Shown: positions 6,783-14,207, counted from the stretch's first letter. The stretch is DNA of 20,036 nt from Candidatus Rokubacteria bacterium RIFCSPLOWO2_02_FULL_72_37 (GCA_001790315.1 MGCE01000136.1:745-20780), one strand, 5' to 3'. Notes: generated by a model not told the origin, from the sequence alone. Numbers and translations are program-made.

Positions 6783-8417
6783 TCAGAGCCTGAGGCGTGG
6801 CCCGCTGGTCGTCGGGCGCCCGCCGCCCGCGGCGCCGGCGAGACCGACGATCACGTCTTGGCCTTCCCTCAGGTCGCCGCGCACCACCTCGGTGGACGTG
6901 CCGTCGCTGATCCCGAGCATCACCGAGACCGGCGCCGGCTTGCCGTCGGGCCCGAGCACGAAGACACGGCCTGCCACGGCGGTCCCCGCGCCGGCGACGC
7001 TCTCGTCGTAGCGCTGCGCTTGCTCCGGCGTCAGGATGGTGCGGATCCGGGTCCGGGTGGCCTCGCGGATCTTCTGGGAACGGGCGCGGCGCTCGGCGTC
7101 GGGCAGCCCCTGGGCCTGGAGCGCCACGAGCTGCTGACGCGAGTCCTGGAGGATCGGGTCGAGCCTGCGCTGCTGGTCCTCGGTCAGCGTGAGGCCCGTG
7201 GCGAGGCGCTCGCGGATGGTCTCCAGGGATTGCGGTTGGGCGGCGGGCCGGCCGGGCGCGCTCGACTGTGCGCCGGGCGCCGGCGCGTCGGCGCCCGCGG
7301 GCCGGAAGCGGAGCGCCGCGTTCGGCACCCTGAGCACGCTCGACTTCTCGGCGACGACGAGCTTCACGTTCGCCGTCATCCCGGGCAGGAGCCTGCCGGA
7401 CGGGTTCGCGACGGCGACGACGACCGTATAGGTGACGACGTTCTGGACGATCTGCGGCGCCTTGCGGATCTGGATCACGGTCCCGGTGAAGGTCTCGCCG
7501 GGGAAGGCGTCGACGGTGAACGCGGCGCGATCCTCGAGCCGGATGCGGCCGATGTCGGCCTCGTCGACGCTCGTCTCGACCTGCATCTTCGTCAGGTCCT
7601 GGGCGATCGTGAAGAGCACCGGCGCCTGCAGGCTCGCGGCGACCGTCTGGCCGACGTCCACCTGCCGGGAGACGACGACGCCGTCCACGGGGGCGCGGAT
7701 CGTGGTGTGGTCGAGGTCGACCTGCGCCTGTACGAGCGCGGCCCGGCGCTGCTCCACGGTGGCGCGGGCCGCGGCCCGCGCCGCCTCGGCGACGCGGAGC
7801 TGGGCGGCCGCCGAGTTGATCGCCGAGGCCAGGGCCTGCTCGCGGGCGCGCACCGAGTCGAGTTGGGCGATCGACGAGTCGTGGGCGGCCTGCGCGGTGT
7901 CCATGTCGCTCTTGGCGATCAGCTGGCGCGCGAAGAGCTCGCTCTTGCGCTCGCGGTCGCGCTGGGCGTCGAGCACGGCCACCTGCGCCTTGGCCGTCTG
8001 TGCCCTGGCCTCGGCGAGGGCCGCACGGGCGTTCTCGACGTCGGCGCGCGCCCGCTCGACCTGCGCCTCCTGGTTCAGGACGCTTGCGCGGGCCGCATCG
8101 AGCTCGGCGCGCGCCTGATTGACCTTGGCCTGGAAAATCTCCGGGTCGATCCGCGCGACGACCTGGCTCTTCCTGACGACGGAATTGAAGTCGACGAGGA
8201 GCTCCTTGATCTGGCCCGACACCTGGCTGCCGACCTGCACGGTGATGACCGCGTTCAGGTTGCCGGTCGCCGACACTGCGGCCGTCAGCGGCCCGCGCTC
8301 GACCCGGGCCAGCCGGTACTTGGGCGCGCTGCCGCGGCTCTGGGTGTAGAGGTAGGCCCACACCGCGCCGCCGACCAGAAGGCCCGCCACCAGGAGGGAG
8401 AGCAGCCGCTTCATCAA
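6783..8417 (-). CDS. MacA-like (HlyD/RND type) periplasmic efflux adaptor with LTxxQ insertion
   Basis: A 544-residue periplasmic adaptor linking the MacB-type permease to the TolC-type channel. It has an N-terminal membrane anchor (4-24), a first biotinyl-lipoyl half (about 50-92, VQVGSQVSGQIKELLVDFNS), a long alpha-helical coiled-coil hairpin (about 93-238), the second lipoyl half (TTIRAPVDGVVVSRQVDVGQTV, 238-259), a beta-barrel domain (to about 370) and a membrane-proximal domain (about 482-530). Typical MacA proteins have 370-400 residues; the excess is partly a longer hairpin and partly an insertion at about 373-478. That insertion is an Ala/Pro/Gln-rich linker (373-396) followed by charged helices with LTEDQ (411-415) and LTPEQ (462-466), resembling the LTxxQ motifs of Spy/CpxP periplasmic chaperones. 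The gene overlaps nothing and lies 38 bases after the tolC-like gene. Confidence 0.93.
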   Translation of the reverse strand: MMKRLLSLLVAGLLVGGAVWAYLYTQSRGSAPKYRLARVERGPLTAAVSATGNLNAVITVQVGSQVSGQIKELLVDFNSVVRKSQVVARIDPEIFQAKVNQARAELDAARASVLNQEAQVERARADVENARAALAEARAQTAKAQVAVLDAQRDRERKSELFARQLIAKSDMDTAQAAHDSSIAQLDSVRAREQALASAINSAAAQLRVAEAARAAARATVEQRRAALVQAQVDLDHTTIRAPVDGVVVSRQVDVGQTVAASLQAPVLFTIAQDLTKMQVETSVDEADIGRIRLEDRAAFTVDAFPGETFTGTVIQIRKAPQIVQNVVTYTVVVAVANPSGRLLPGMTANVKLVVAEKSSVLRVPNAALRFRPAGADAPAPGAQSSAPGRPAAQPQSLETIRERLATGLTLTEDQQRRLDPILQDSRQQLVALQAQGLPDAERRARSQKIREATRTRIRTILTPEQAQRYDESVAGAGTAVAGRVFVLGPDGKPAPVSVMLGISDGTSTEVVRGDLREGQDVIVGLAGAAGGGRPTTSGPRLRL

Positions 8418-8455
8418 TCGTGAGACGGGGGCGGGAATTCGACTATTTACGGGTG

Positions 8456-9814
8456 TCAGCGGCGGCCGATGGCGCGCTCCAGCCGCGCCACGGCGATCCG
8501 GTGGTCCGCGAGAGCCTGGGCCTCGGTGTTCTGGGCCTGGGTCAGCGCCAGCTGCGCGTCCGTGAGCTCGAGGATCGTGCCCACGCCGGCGTCGAATCGC
8601 CCCTGGGCGAGGCGGAAGTTCTCCTGCGCCGAGGCGACAGCCGCCTGGGCGGCCTGGATCCGCTCGTCGGTTTCCTCGAGCGTCAGCTGGGCCTGCTCGA
8701 CCTCGCGCGAGATGTCGAGCGCGCGCGCCTTGACCCGTGCGCGCGCGGCCTCGAGGCTGGCCTTGGCCTCGCGGTAGCGCGCGATCCGATTGCCGCCATC
8801 ATAGATCGACCAGGTGAGGCCGATGTTGAGCTCCCAGACCTCGTTCATGTCCGCCCGCTGGGCGCCGTAGAAGCCGCCGCCCGTGATGTCGGGAAGGAAG
8901 TTCCGGAACGTCTGCCGCACGAACGCGTCGGCGGCGTCCACGCGCAGCTGCTCCTGCTTGTACTCCGGCCGGCGGCCCAGCGCCTCGGCGAGGAGCTGAC
9001 GCCGGTCGAACTCGGCCTTCTGCTCGACGAGGTTGTCCCGGATCTGGGTCGGCGTGTCGGCGGCGATCCCCATGGCGGTGTTCAGGGCGACCCGGGCCAC
9101 GCGCTCGGCGTTGCGCGCCTGAATGACCCCGAGACGCGCGTTCGCGACGTCGACCTCGGCCCGCGTCACGTCCGACTTGGGCCGCGTGCCGACCTCGAAG
9201 AACCCGCGGGCCGATTTGAGGTTCAGCTCGGCCCGCTCCAGGGCCTGGAGCTGCACCTTGATCAGGCGCTGGGCGAAGTTGATGTTCGTGTACGCTTCCT
9301 TCACCGCCAGCGTGACGAGCTGCCGCTGGAGCTCGAGGTCCTCGAGCGTCATCTCGGCGTTCTTCTTGGCGACGTCCGTCGCCGCGAAGGTCTTGCCGAA
9401 ATCGAAGAGGAGCTGGGAGGCGCTGACCCGCGCCAGCGTCGAGTCCGTCCAGAACGTGGTCGTGCGAAGGACCTGGGTCGTGCCGGTCCCGGGCGAGCCG
9501 CTGACGTTCTGGGCGCGCGCCGCCGTCCAGGAGCCGCTGATCTGGGGCAGCAGGGGCGCCAGAGCCTGGTCCACGCGGAACTGGGCCGCCGCGTAGTCGG
9601 ACAGGCGCGCCTGGATCTGCGGCTGGGTCTCGAGCGCGATCGCGATCGCCTCCTCGAGGGTGAGCACGCGCCCGGCCACGGAAGGCGGCGCCGCCGCGGG
9701 CGCCACGGGCGGGCTCGGCGCCGGCGCGGGCGTGGGATACTGGGCGGAGGCGCGGGGGACGGCGCACGCGGCCACGCCCAGGAGCAGCGCCGCCACCAGC
9801 ACGAGCGGTCTCAT
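8456..9814 (-). CDS. TolC-family outer-membrane efflux channel
   Basis: A 452-residue outer-membrane factor, the exit duct of the pump encoded downstream. After a signal sequence (about residues 1-24) comes a Pro/Ala-rich stretch (26-47), then two outer-membrane-efflux repeats (about 50-245 and 255-450) made of long heptad-rich helices such as LTLEEAIAIALETQPQIQARLSDY and the ending SAQENFRLAQGRFDAGVGTILELTDAQLALTQAQ, which is characteristic of the family. The signal sequence contains VAAC at 14-17, a possible lipobox, as well as a conventional ASA cleavage site at 22-24, so whether the mature protein is lipidated is undecided. The ATG at 9814 is set by the signal peptide and by an extended -10 element 9 bases upstream. 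First gene of the four-gene efflux operon. Confidence 0.95.
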   Translation of the reverse strand: MRPLVLVAALLLGVAACAVPRASAQYPTPAPAPSPPVAPAAAPPSVAGRVLTLEEAIAIALETQPQIQARLSDYAAAQFRVDQALAPLLPQISGSWTAARAQNVSGSPGTGTTQVLRTTTFWTDSTLARVSASQLLFDFGKTFAATDVAKKNAEMTLEDLELQRQLVTLAVKEAYTNINFAQRLIKVQLQALERAELNLKSARGFFEVGTRPKSDVTRAEVDVANARLGVIQARNAERVARVALNTAMGIAADTPTQIRDNLVEQKAEFDRRQLLAEALGRRPEYKQEQLRVDAADAFVRQTFRNFLPDITGGGFYGAQRADMNEVWELNIGLTWSIYDGGNRIARYREAKASLEAARARVKARALDISREVEQAQLTLEETDERIQAAQAAVASAQENFRLAQGRFDAGVGTILELTDAQLALTQAQNTEAQALADHRIAVARLERAIGRR

Positions 9815-9823
9815 ACGGCGCTG

Positions 9824-9832
9824 AGCATATCA
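9824..9832 (-). promoter_or_regulatory. Extended -10 promoter of the efflux operon
   Basis: On the minus strand TGATATGCT forms an extended -10 element (TGn plus TATGCT). It ends 9 bases before the ATG at 9814, so the transcript would carry a leader of only about 2 or 3 bases. No good -35 box is seen at 16 to 18 bases. This part of the 217-bp intergenic region (9815-10031) serves the divergent tolC-like gene; the other part serves nrdJ. Confidence 0.5.
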
Positions 9833-9859
9833 CGCGGGGCGCGCCGGACGATCGTGCAT

Positions 9860-9892
9860 CGGTGGGCATCCGGTGGATGCTCGGTGGACACC
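9860..9892 (+). repeat. Three CGGTGG direct repeats at 11-bp period
   Basis: CGGTGG occurs at 9860, 9871 and 9882, each followed by five different bases, so the hexamers recur at exactly one helical turn. The array ends 7 bases before the -35 box of the nrdJ promoter. Tandem 11-bp-phased hexamers next to a -35 box are the form of operators for OmpR/PhoB-type activators, so a transcription-factor site is the likeliest reading, though the factor is unknown. The middle unit also lies in a small hairpin, GCATC (9866-9870) with GATGC (9876-9880). Confidence 0.6.
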
Positions 9893-9899
9893 TTTTTTC

Positions 9900-9930
9900 T
9901 TGACGCCCGCTAGATCCTGCGTGCTAGATT
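9900..9930 (+). promoter_or_regulatory. Sigma-70-like promoter of nrdJ
   Basis: TTGACG (9900-9905) and TAGATT (9925-9930) lie 19 bases apart, somewhat longer than the optimum of 17, consistent with a promoter that needs an activator. Transcription would start near 9937, leaving a leader of about 95 bases before the nrdJ ATG. Confidence 0.45.
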
Positions 9931-9938
9931 CCCGGTCA

Positions 9939-9954
9939 CCACAATATATGGGAG
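9939..9954. promoter_or_regulatory. NrdR-box-like operator
   Basis: The core CAATATATGG (9942-9951) matches nine of ten positions of the NrdR-box core C-W-A-T-A-T-A-T-W-G. It covers the expected nrdJ transcription start, which fits repression by NrdR, the ATP/dATP-sensing regulator of ribonucleotide reductase genes. NrdR sites usually come in pairs about 31 bases apart; I find no second copy at that distance on either side, so the assignment is moderate. Confidence 0.5.
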
Positions 9955-10003
9955 GTCGTCGATTTTCTCGCGGACCGATGGTTTTCTGACGCAGAGGGTC
10001 AAG

Positions 10004-10042
10004 ATGAGTGAGCGGACGAAGGAGGGGCTGCATGTTGTCTGA
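10004..10042 (+). other. Twelve-codon leader reading frame overlapping the nrdJ start
   Basis: An ATG at 10004 opens a 12-residue frame (MSERTKEGLHVV) ending at 10042. It has its own Shine-Dalgarno-like AGAGGG (9993-9998), it contains the strong nrdJ Shine-Dalgarno sequence, and its stop lies 8 bases inside nrdJ in another frame. Translation of it would affect nrdJ initiation, but whether it is translated cannot be judged from one sequence. Confidence 0.25.
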
Positions 10043-12320
10043 GGCTCGCCCGGCGAAGGTCGGCACCTGGACGGAGCCCGCACTGCGCGTGCTCCGGGAG
10101 CGATATCTGATGCGGGACGGCGGCGAGGTCGTGGAGACCCCGGAGGAGATGTGCTGGCGGGTCGCGCTGTCCATCGCGGCCGGGGAGGCCCGGTACGGGC
10201 GGAGCCCGGCGGCGGTGCGGGAGATCGCCAGCGCCTTCTACGACATCATGGTCGACGGCTACTTCCTGCCGAACTCGCCGACCCTGATGAACGCCGGGAA
10301 GGGCAACGGCCTGCAGTACTCCGCCTGCTACGTCCTTCCGGTGGGCGACTCGATGGAGGAGATCTTCGACTCGGTGAAGGCCGCGGCGATCATCCACAAG
10401 TCGGGCGGCGGCACGGGCTTCGCCTTCTCCAGGCTGCGCCCCAAGGACGACATCGTCGCCTCCACCGGCGGGCGCGCCTCCGGGCCGGTCTCCTTCCTGC
10501 GTGTGTTCAACAGCGCGACCGAGGCGGTCAAGCAGGGCGGAACGCGGCGCGGCGCGAACATGGGCATCCTGAAGGTGGACCACCCCGACATCCTGGAGTT
10601 CATCGAGTGCAAGCTCGACGGGGGCATCACCAACTTCAACATCTCCGTCGCCGCGACCGACACGTTCATGGACGCCCTGGCGGCGGGGACCGAGTACGAT
10701 CTGAGCAATCCACACTCGGGCCAGGTGGTCGATCGGCTCTCGGCGAAAGAGGTCTTCGAGCGGATCGTGCGGGCGGCGTGGCGCACCGGCGACCCCGGCA
10801 TGGTCTTCATCGACCGGATCAACGCCAGCCCCGCGAACCCGACCCCCGAGATCGGCATGGTGGAGGCGACCAACCCGTGTGGGGAGCAGCCGCTGCTCCC
10901 GAACGAGGCGTGCAACCTCGGCTCGCTCAACGTCGCGAAGTTCGCGCGGCGGGGCGAGAGCGGCGAGTGGTCCATCGACTGGGACGAGATGGAGCGGGTG
11001 GTGCGGCTCGCCGTGCGCTTCCTCGACGACGTCATCGAGATGAATCCGTACCCGCTGCCCGAGATCGACGCGACCGTGAAGGCCAATCGACGCATCGGGC
11101 TCGGGATCATGGGCTGGGCCGACCTGCTCTTCACGCTGGGCATGTCCTACGATAGCCAGGAGGCGATCGACCTGGCCGACCGGTTGATGGCGTTCGTGAA
11201 GGAGAAGTCGCACGACCAGTCGGCGAAGCTCGCCGAGGAGCGCGGGCCGTTTCCGAACTGGAGCCGGTCGATCTACCAGAACGATCGGCCGATGCGGAAC
11301 TCGACGGTCACCACGATCGCTCCCACCGGGACCATCTCGATGATCGCCGGGTGCTCGTCGGGGATCGAGCCGATCTTCGCGCTCGCCTTCGAGCACCGGG
11401 TCAAGCAGCCCGACGGCGAGCGGGTGTTGACGTTCGTGAACGAAACGTTCGAGCGCCTCGCCAAGGAGCAGGGCTTCTACTCGGACGCCCTGATGCAGGA
11501 GATCGCCCGGCGCGGCACGCTCCACGGTATCCCGGGCATCCCCGAGACGGCCGGCCGCGTCTTCAAGACCTCCCACGAGATCGCCTTCGAGTGGCACGTG
11601 CGCCATCAGGCGGCGTTCCAGCGCTACACCGACAACGGCGTGTCCAAGACCATCAACCTGCCGAATGCCGCGACCGAGGAGGACGTGGCGCAGGCCTATC
11701 GGCTCGCGTGGGAGGTCGGCTGCCTCGGCATCACGGTGTTCCGCGACGGTTGCAAGGGCGAGCAGGTGCTGAACGTCGGCGTCGGCAGCAAGAAGGAGGC
11801 GCTGTCCCCGGCGGCGGCGGGCCAGGCGGCGGTCATCCGTCCGCGGCCGCGCAGTCTGAAAGGCTCGACCTACCGGAGCGAGACGCCCATCGGGACGGCG
11901 TTCATCACGGTCAACGAGACCCACGACGGCGATCCGTTCGAGGTGTTCGTCCAGGTCGGCAAGGGCGGGTCGGACACGATGGCGGTGGCGGAGGCGCTCG
12001 GACGGCTGATTTCGCTCACGTTGAGGCTGCCTTCGCCCCTGTCGGCTCATCGGCGACTCGAGGAGGTGATCAGCCAGCTCGCACGCATCGGCGGCGGCCA
12101 GCCCACAGGGTTCGGTCCGGGTAAGATCCTCTCGCTCCCCGATGCGCTCGCCCGCACCCTGGCCGAGCACATCGGCCAGCTGAAGCCGTCGGGGGAGTTG
12201 CCGCCGGGAGGCGAGGCGCGGAAACGGATCGGGGATCTCTGCAAGGAGTGCGGCCAGGCGACCTTCGTGTACGAGGAGGGTTGCAAGAAATGCCTGTCCT
12301 GCGGCTTCAACGAGTGCTGA
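10032..12320 (+). CDS. nrdJ: Adenosylcobalamin-dependent (class II) ribonucleotide reductase
   Basis: A 762-residue class II enzyme that reduces ribonucleotides to deoxyribonucleotides using a radical generated from coenzyme B12, so it is indifferent to oxygen. It begins directly with the catalytic domain and has no N-terminal ATP-cone. Active-site features are intact: Cys99 in YSACYVLP and Cys294 in NEACNLGSLN as the redox pair, NPCGE (281-285) with radical Cys283 and Glu285, the spacing of 11 between Cys283 and Cys294 seen in characterised class II enzymes, and PTGTIS (431-436) in the nucleotide loop. A TSCPD domain follows (about 605-715), then a cysteine-rich tail with Cys737, Cys740, Cys751, Cys754, Cys757 and Cys762, likely zinc-binding and redox shuttle. 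The ATG at 10032 is supported by AAGGAGGGG 6 bases upstream; an in-frame GTG at 10008 would add eight residues. Regulation: see the NrdR-like box and 11-bp repeats upstream. Confidence 0.97.
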   Translation: MLSEARPAKVGTWTEPALRVLRERYLMRDGGEVVETPEEMCWRVALSIAAGEARYGRSPAAVREIASAFYDIMVDGYFLPNSPTLMNAGKGNGLQYSACYVLPVGDSMEEIFDSVKAAAIIHKSGGGTGFAFSRLRPKDDIVASTGGRASGPVSFLRVFNSATEAVKQGGTRRGANMGILKVDHPDILEFIECKLDGGITNFNISVAATDTFMDALAAGTEYDLSNPHSGQVVDRLSAKEVFERIVRAAWRTGDPGMVFIDRINASPANPTPEIGMVEATNPCGEQPLLPNEACNLGSLNVAKFARRGESGEWSIDWDEMERVVRLAVRFLDDVIEMNPYPLPEIDATVKANRRIGLGIMGWADLLFTLGMSYDSQEAIDLADRLMAFVKEKSHDQSAKLAEERGPFPNWSRSIYQNDRPMRNSTVTTIAPTGTISMIAGCSSGIEPIFALAFEHRVKQPDGERVLTFVNETFERLAKEQGFYSDALMQEIARRGTLHGIPGIPETAGRVFKTSHEIAFEWHVRHQAAFQRYTDNGVSKTINLPNAATEEDVAQAYRLAWEVGCLGITVFRDGCKGEQVLNVGVGSKKEALSPAAAGQAAVIRPRPRSLKGSTYRSETPIGTAFITVNETHDGDPFEVFVQVGKGGSDTMAVAEALGRLISLTLRLPSPLSAHRRLEEVISQLARIGGGQPTGFGPGKILSLPDALARTLAEHIGQLKPSGELPPGGEARKRIGDLCKECGQATFVYEEGCKKCLSCGFNEC

Positions 12321-12341
12321 GGGCGCGGAGGGCGTCAGGAC

Positions 12342-12647
12342 ATGTTCTCGGGCGGAAGCTACGAGGAGGTCGAGCGGTGGCTGCGTAATTTCGTCACCGC
12401 CCACGCCAAGCGCGCGAGCCCCCGTTGCGAGGTCGCGCTCCAGGCGGGCGAGGCGCGCGACGGGAACTCCTACGGCGTCCGCCTCCGGCTGGGCGATCGG
12501 ACGTCGGAGGCGCTCGAGTTCGATTACCGGGAGGTTGCGCGCGACCGCGGCAACCTCCCATGGTGCGAGACGCTGGCCGAGCGCGTGCGGCGGCTCGCCC
12601 GCGAGCTCGGCGCCGAGCGGGGAGGGGTCGACGCCCAGGCCGGCTAG
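12342..12647 (+). CDS. Small protein of unknown function downstream of nrdJ
   Basis: I do not recognise this 101-residue protein. It is soluble, with an N-terminal amphipathic helix (YEEVERWLRNFVTAHAKR), a central beta-rich part (CEVALQAGEA, YGVRLRLGD, SEALEFDYREVAR) and a C-terminal helix (WCETLAERVRRLARELGA), followed by a Gly-rich end. Two cysteines (Cys29 and Cys75) are present. A Shine-Dalgarno-like GGAGGG stands upstream of the ATG, and the gene begins 21 bases after the nrdJ stop in the same direction, so it is probably co-transcribed. The alternating helix/strand pattern makes it look like a genuine folded protein, not a chance frame. Whether it acts with the reductase is only a guess from position. 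Confidence 0.7.
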   Translation: MFSGGSYEEVERWLRNFVTAHAKRASPRCEVALQAGEARDGNSYGVRLRLGDRTSEALEFDYREVARDRGNLPWCETLAERVRRLARELGAERGGVDAQAG

Positions 12648-12663
12648 AGATTCCACCGCTTGG

Positions 12664-14181
12664 GTGGGCGCCGGCGACCTCAACGGCTTCCTCGGCCTCG
12701 CCCTCGACAACGTCACGCAGCTCGTCATCCTCGCCTCGCTCCTGATCGGCGTCTTCGGTTTCCCGTCCGACCTCGTCCTCGGGCGAATGGTGCCCGGCAC
12801 CGCCTTCGGCGTCCTCGTCGGCGATCTCGCCTACACGTGGCTCGCGCTCCGCCTCGCCCGGCGCACGGGCCGCGCCGACGTCACGGCGATGCCCTTCGGC
12901 ATCGACACGCCGACCCTGTTCGCGATGGTGTTCGGTGTGCTCGGGCCGGTGATGCTCGTGACGCGGGATCCGGTGCTCGCATGGAAGGTGGGCATGGGAG
13001 CGACGATCGCCATCGGCGTCGCCAAGATCCTGCTGGCCTTCGTCGGAGACGTGGCCCGGCGGGTCGTGCCCCGGGCGGCGCTCCTCGGCTCGATCGCCGG
13101 CGTCGCCATCCTCCTGATCGCCTTCCTGCCAATGCTCAAGATCCTCCGCGACCCGCTGGTCGGCGTGGTGGCTCTCGGCGTGCTGCTGCTGGCCCTCCTC
13201 GGCGGCGTGCGCATGCCCCTCGGGCTCCCCGGGGCGTTCGCCGCGGTGCTCGCCGGCGCGGCGATCTTCTGGTCGCGCGCCGCGTATGGGGCGGGTCCGT
13301 GGCCCACGCTCGCGACGCCGACGCTCGCGCTCGCGATTCCGTGGCCCACGCTCGCCTGGGCGGACGCCCTGCCGGCCACCCTCCCGTATCTCTCGATCGC
13401 GCTGCCGTTCGCGCTCGTGACGATCATCGGGGGAATCGACAACACCGAGAGCGCCGCGGCCGCGGGCGACGAGTATCGAGCGCGCGATATGCTCCTGGTC
13501 GAGGCCGGGGCCACCGTACTGGCCGGGCTCTGCGGGGGCGTCGTCCAGAACACGCCGTACATCGGCCACCCCGCCTACAAGGCGATGGGCGCGCGTGCGG
13601 GCTACACCCTCGCCACCGGGCTCGTCATCGGCGTCGGCGCCGCCACGGGCGTGCTCTCGCTGGTCGTCGCGGTGCTCCCCGAGGCGGCGATCGCTCCGAT
13701 CCTGGTCTTCATCGGCCTCGAGATCACGGCCCAGGCCTTCCACGCGTCGCCCGCCCGCCACGGTGCCGCGGTCGCCGTGACGTTCGTGCCCGTCGCGGCC
13801 GCGGTCGTGCTGATCCAGACGGGTGGCCTGCTGTCCGCCCTCGGCCAGTCCGCCTCGGCGCTGGCGGGGGAATCCGCGGCAGCGCACGAGGCGCTGCGCG
13901 TGCTCGGCAACGGCTTCATCCTCACCTCGGTGCTCTGGGGCTGGATCGTCGTCACGCTGGTCGAGCGGCAGTTGGCGGTGACGGCGGCGCTCTTCGCCAC
14001 GGCGAGCGTGGCGACGCTCTTCGGCGTGATCCACTCGCCGCTCACGAGTGGCGCCCTCTTCGTTCCCTGGGCCGCGGCGTCCCCGGTGCCGGCGGCGCTC
14101 GCCGGCGCCTACGGGATGCTCGCGGGAGTCGCGTGGCTCGCGGCGGCCGGCCGGGCGCACCGGGCGCGAATATCGGCTTGA
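12664..14181 (+). CDS. NCS2/AzgA-like purine or pyrimidine permease
   Basis: A 505-residue inner-membrane protein with about 12-13 hydrophobic segments. Its order of motifs follows the NCS2 (xanthine/uracil/AzgA) transporters: a TM3-like VTAMPFGIDTPTLFAMVFGV, a TM8-like IIGGIDNTESAAAAGDEY with acidic residues where the family binds substrate, and a TM10-like VVQNTPYIGHPAYKAMGARAG in place of the classical AzgA sequence, then ILVFIGLEI as in TM12. It is a divergent member, so the substrate is uncertain. No ATG is available; the GTG at 12664 is chosen because it directly precedes the first conserved segment and clears the small gene ending at 12647. The frame is open upstream, with a TTG at 12535 that would overlap that gene and adds nothing family-like. 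No strong Shine-Dalgarno is seen. Probably transcribed with nrdJ. Confidence 0.85.
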   Translation: MGAGDLNGFLGLALDNVTQLVILASLLIGVFGFPSDLVLGRMVPGTAFGVLVGDLAYTWLALRLARRTGRADVTAMPFGIDTPTLFAMVFGVLGPVMLVTRDPVLAWKVGMGATIAIGVAKILLAFVGDVARRVVPRAALLGSIAGVAILLIAFLPMLKILRDPLVGVVALGVLLLALLGGVRMPLGLPGAFAAVLAGAAIFWSRAAYGAGPWPTLATPTLALAIPWPTLAWADALPATLPYLSIALPFALVTIIGGIDNTESAAAAGDEYRARDMLLVEAGATVLAGLCGGVVQNTPYIGHPAYKAMGARAGYTLATGLVIGVGAATGVLSLVVAVLPEAAIAPILVFIGLEITAQAFHASPARHGAAVAVTFVPVAAAVVLIQTGGLLSALGQSASALAGESAAAHEALRVLGNGFILTSVLWGWIVVTLVERQLAVTAALFATASVATLFGVIHSPLTSGALFVPWAAASPVPAALAGAYGMLAGVAWLAAAGRAHRARISA

Positions 14182-14207
14182 CCTCTCTCGTCACACGAGT
14201 GTTAAAT
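14178..14207 (+). promoter_or_regulatory. Promoter of the cytochrome c gene
   Basis: TTGACC (14178-14183) and TTAAAT (14202-14207) lie 18 bases apart in front of the cytochrome gene. The -35 box contains the TGA stop codon of the permease gene. The leader would be about 48 bases and holds a normal Shine-Dalgarno sequence, unlike the other promoters in the window. Confidence 0.4.

Noticed and set aside
6781..8361. A long open frame that would extend the ATPase far upstream as a giant fusion protein
   Set aside because: The extra part is an out-of-frame reading of the adaptor gene, rich in Arg and Gly. The conserved ATPase begins at the ATG at 6780.
9937..10031. Possible cobalamin riboswitch in front of the B12-dependent reductase gene
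   Set aside because: The leader is only about 95 bases, too short for the full B12 aptamer, and I see no B12-box-like sequence or matching set of stems.
10032..12320. Intein or intron in nrdJ or association of the HNH gene with one
   Set aside because: The reductase frame is uninterrupted with all motifs in normal spacing, and the HNH protein belongs to a stand-alone family.
12535..12663. Upstream TTG start at 12535 for the NCS2-like permease
   Set aside because: It would overlap most of the small gene's end, and the added residues are polar, low-complexity and unlike the family.
9999..12800. A 933-codon open frame on the minus strand opposite nrdJ
   Set aside because: It is a GC-driven shadow of nrdJ. 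Its translation is rich in Arg, Gly, Asp and His with no domain, whereas the plus-strand frame gives a complete reductase.
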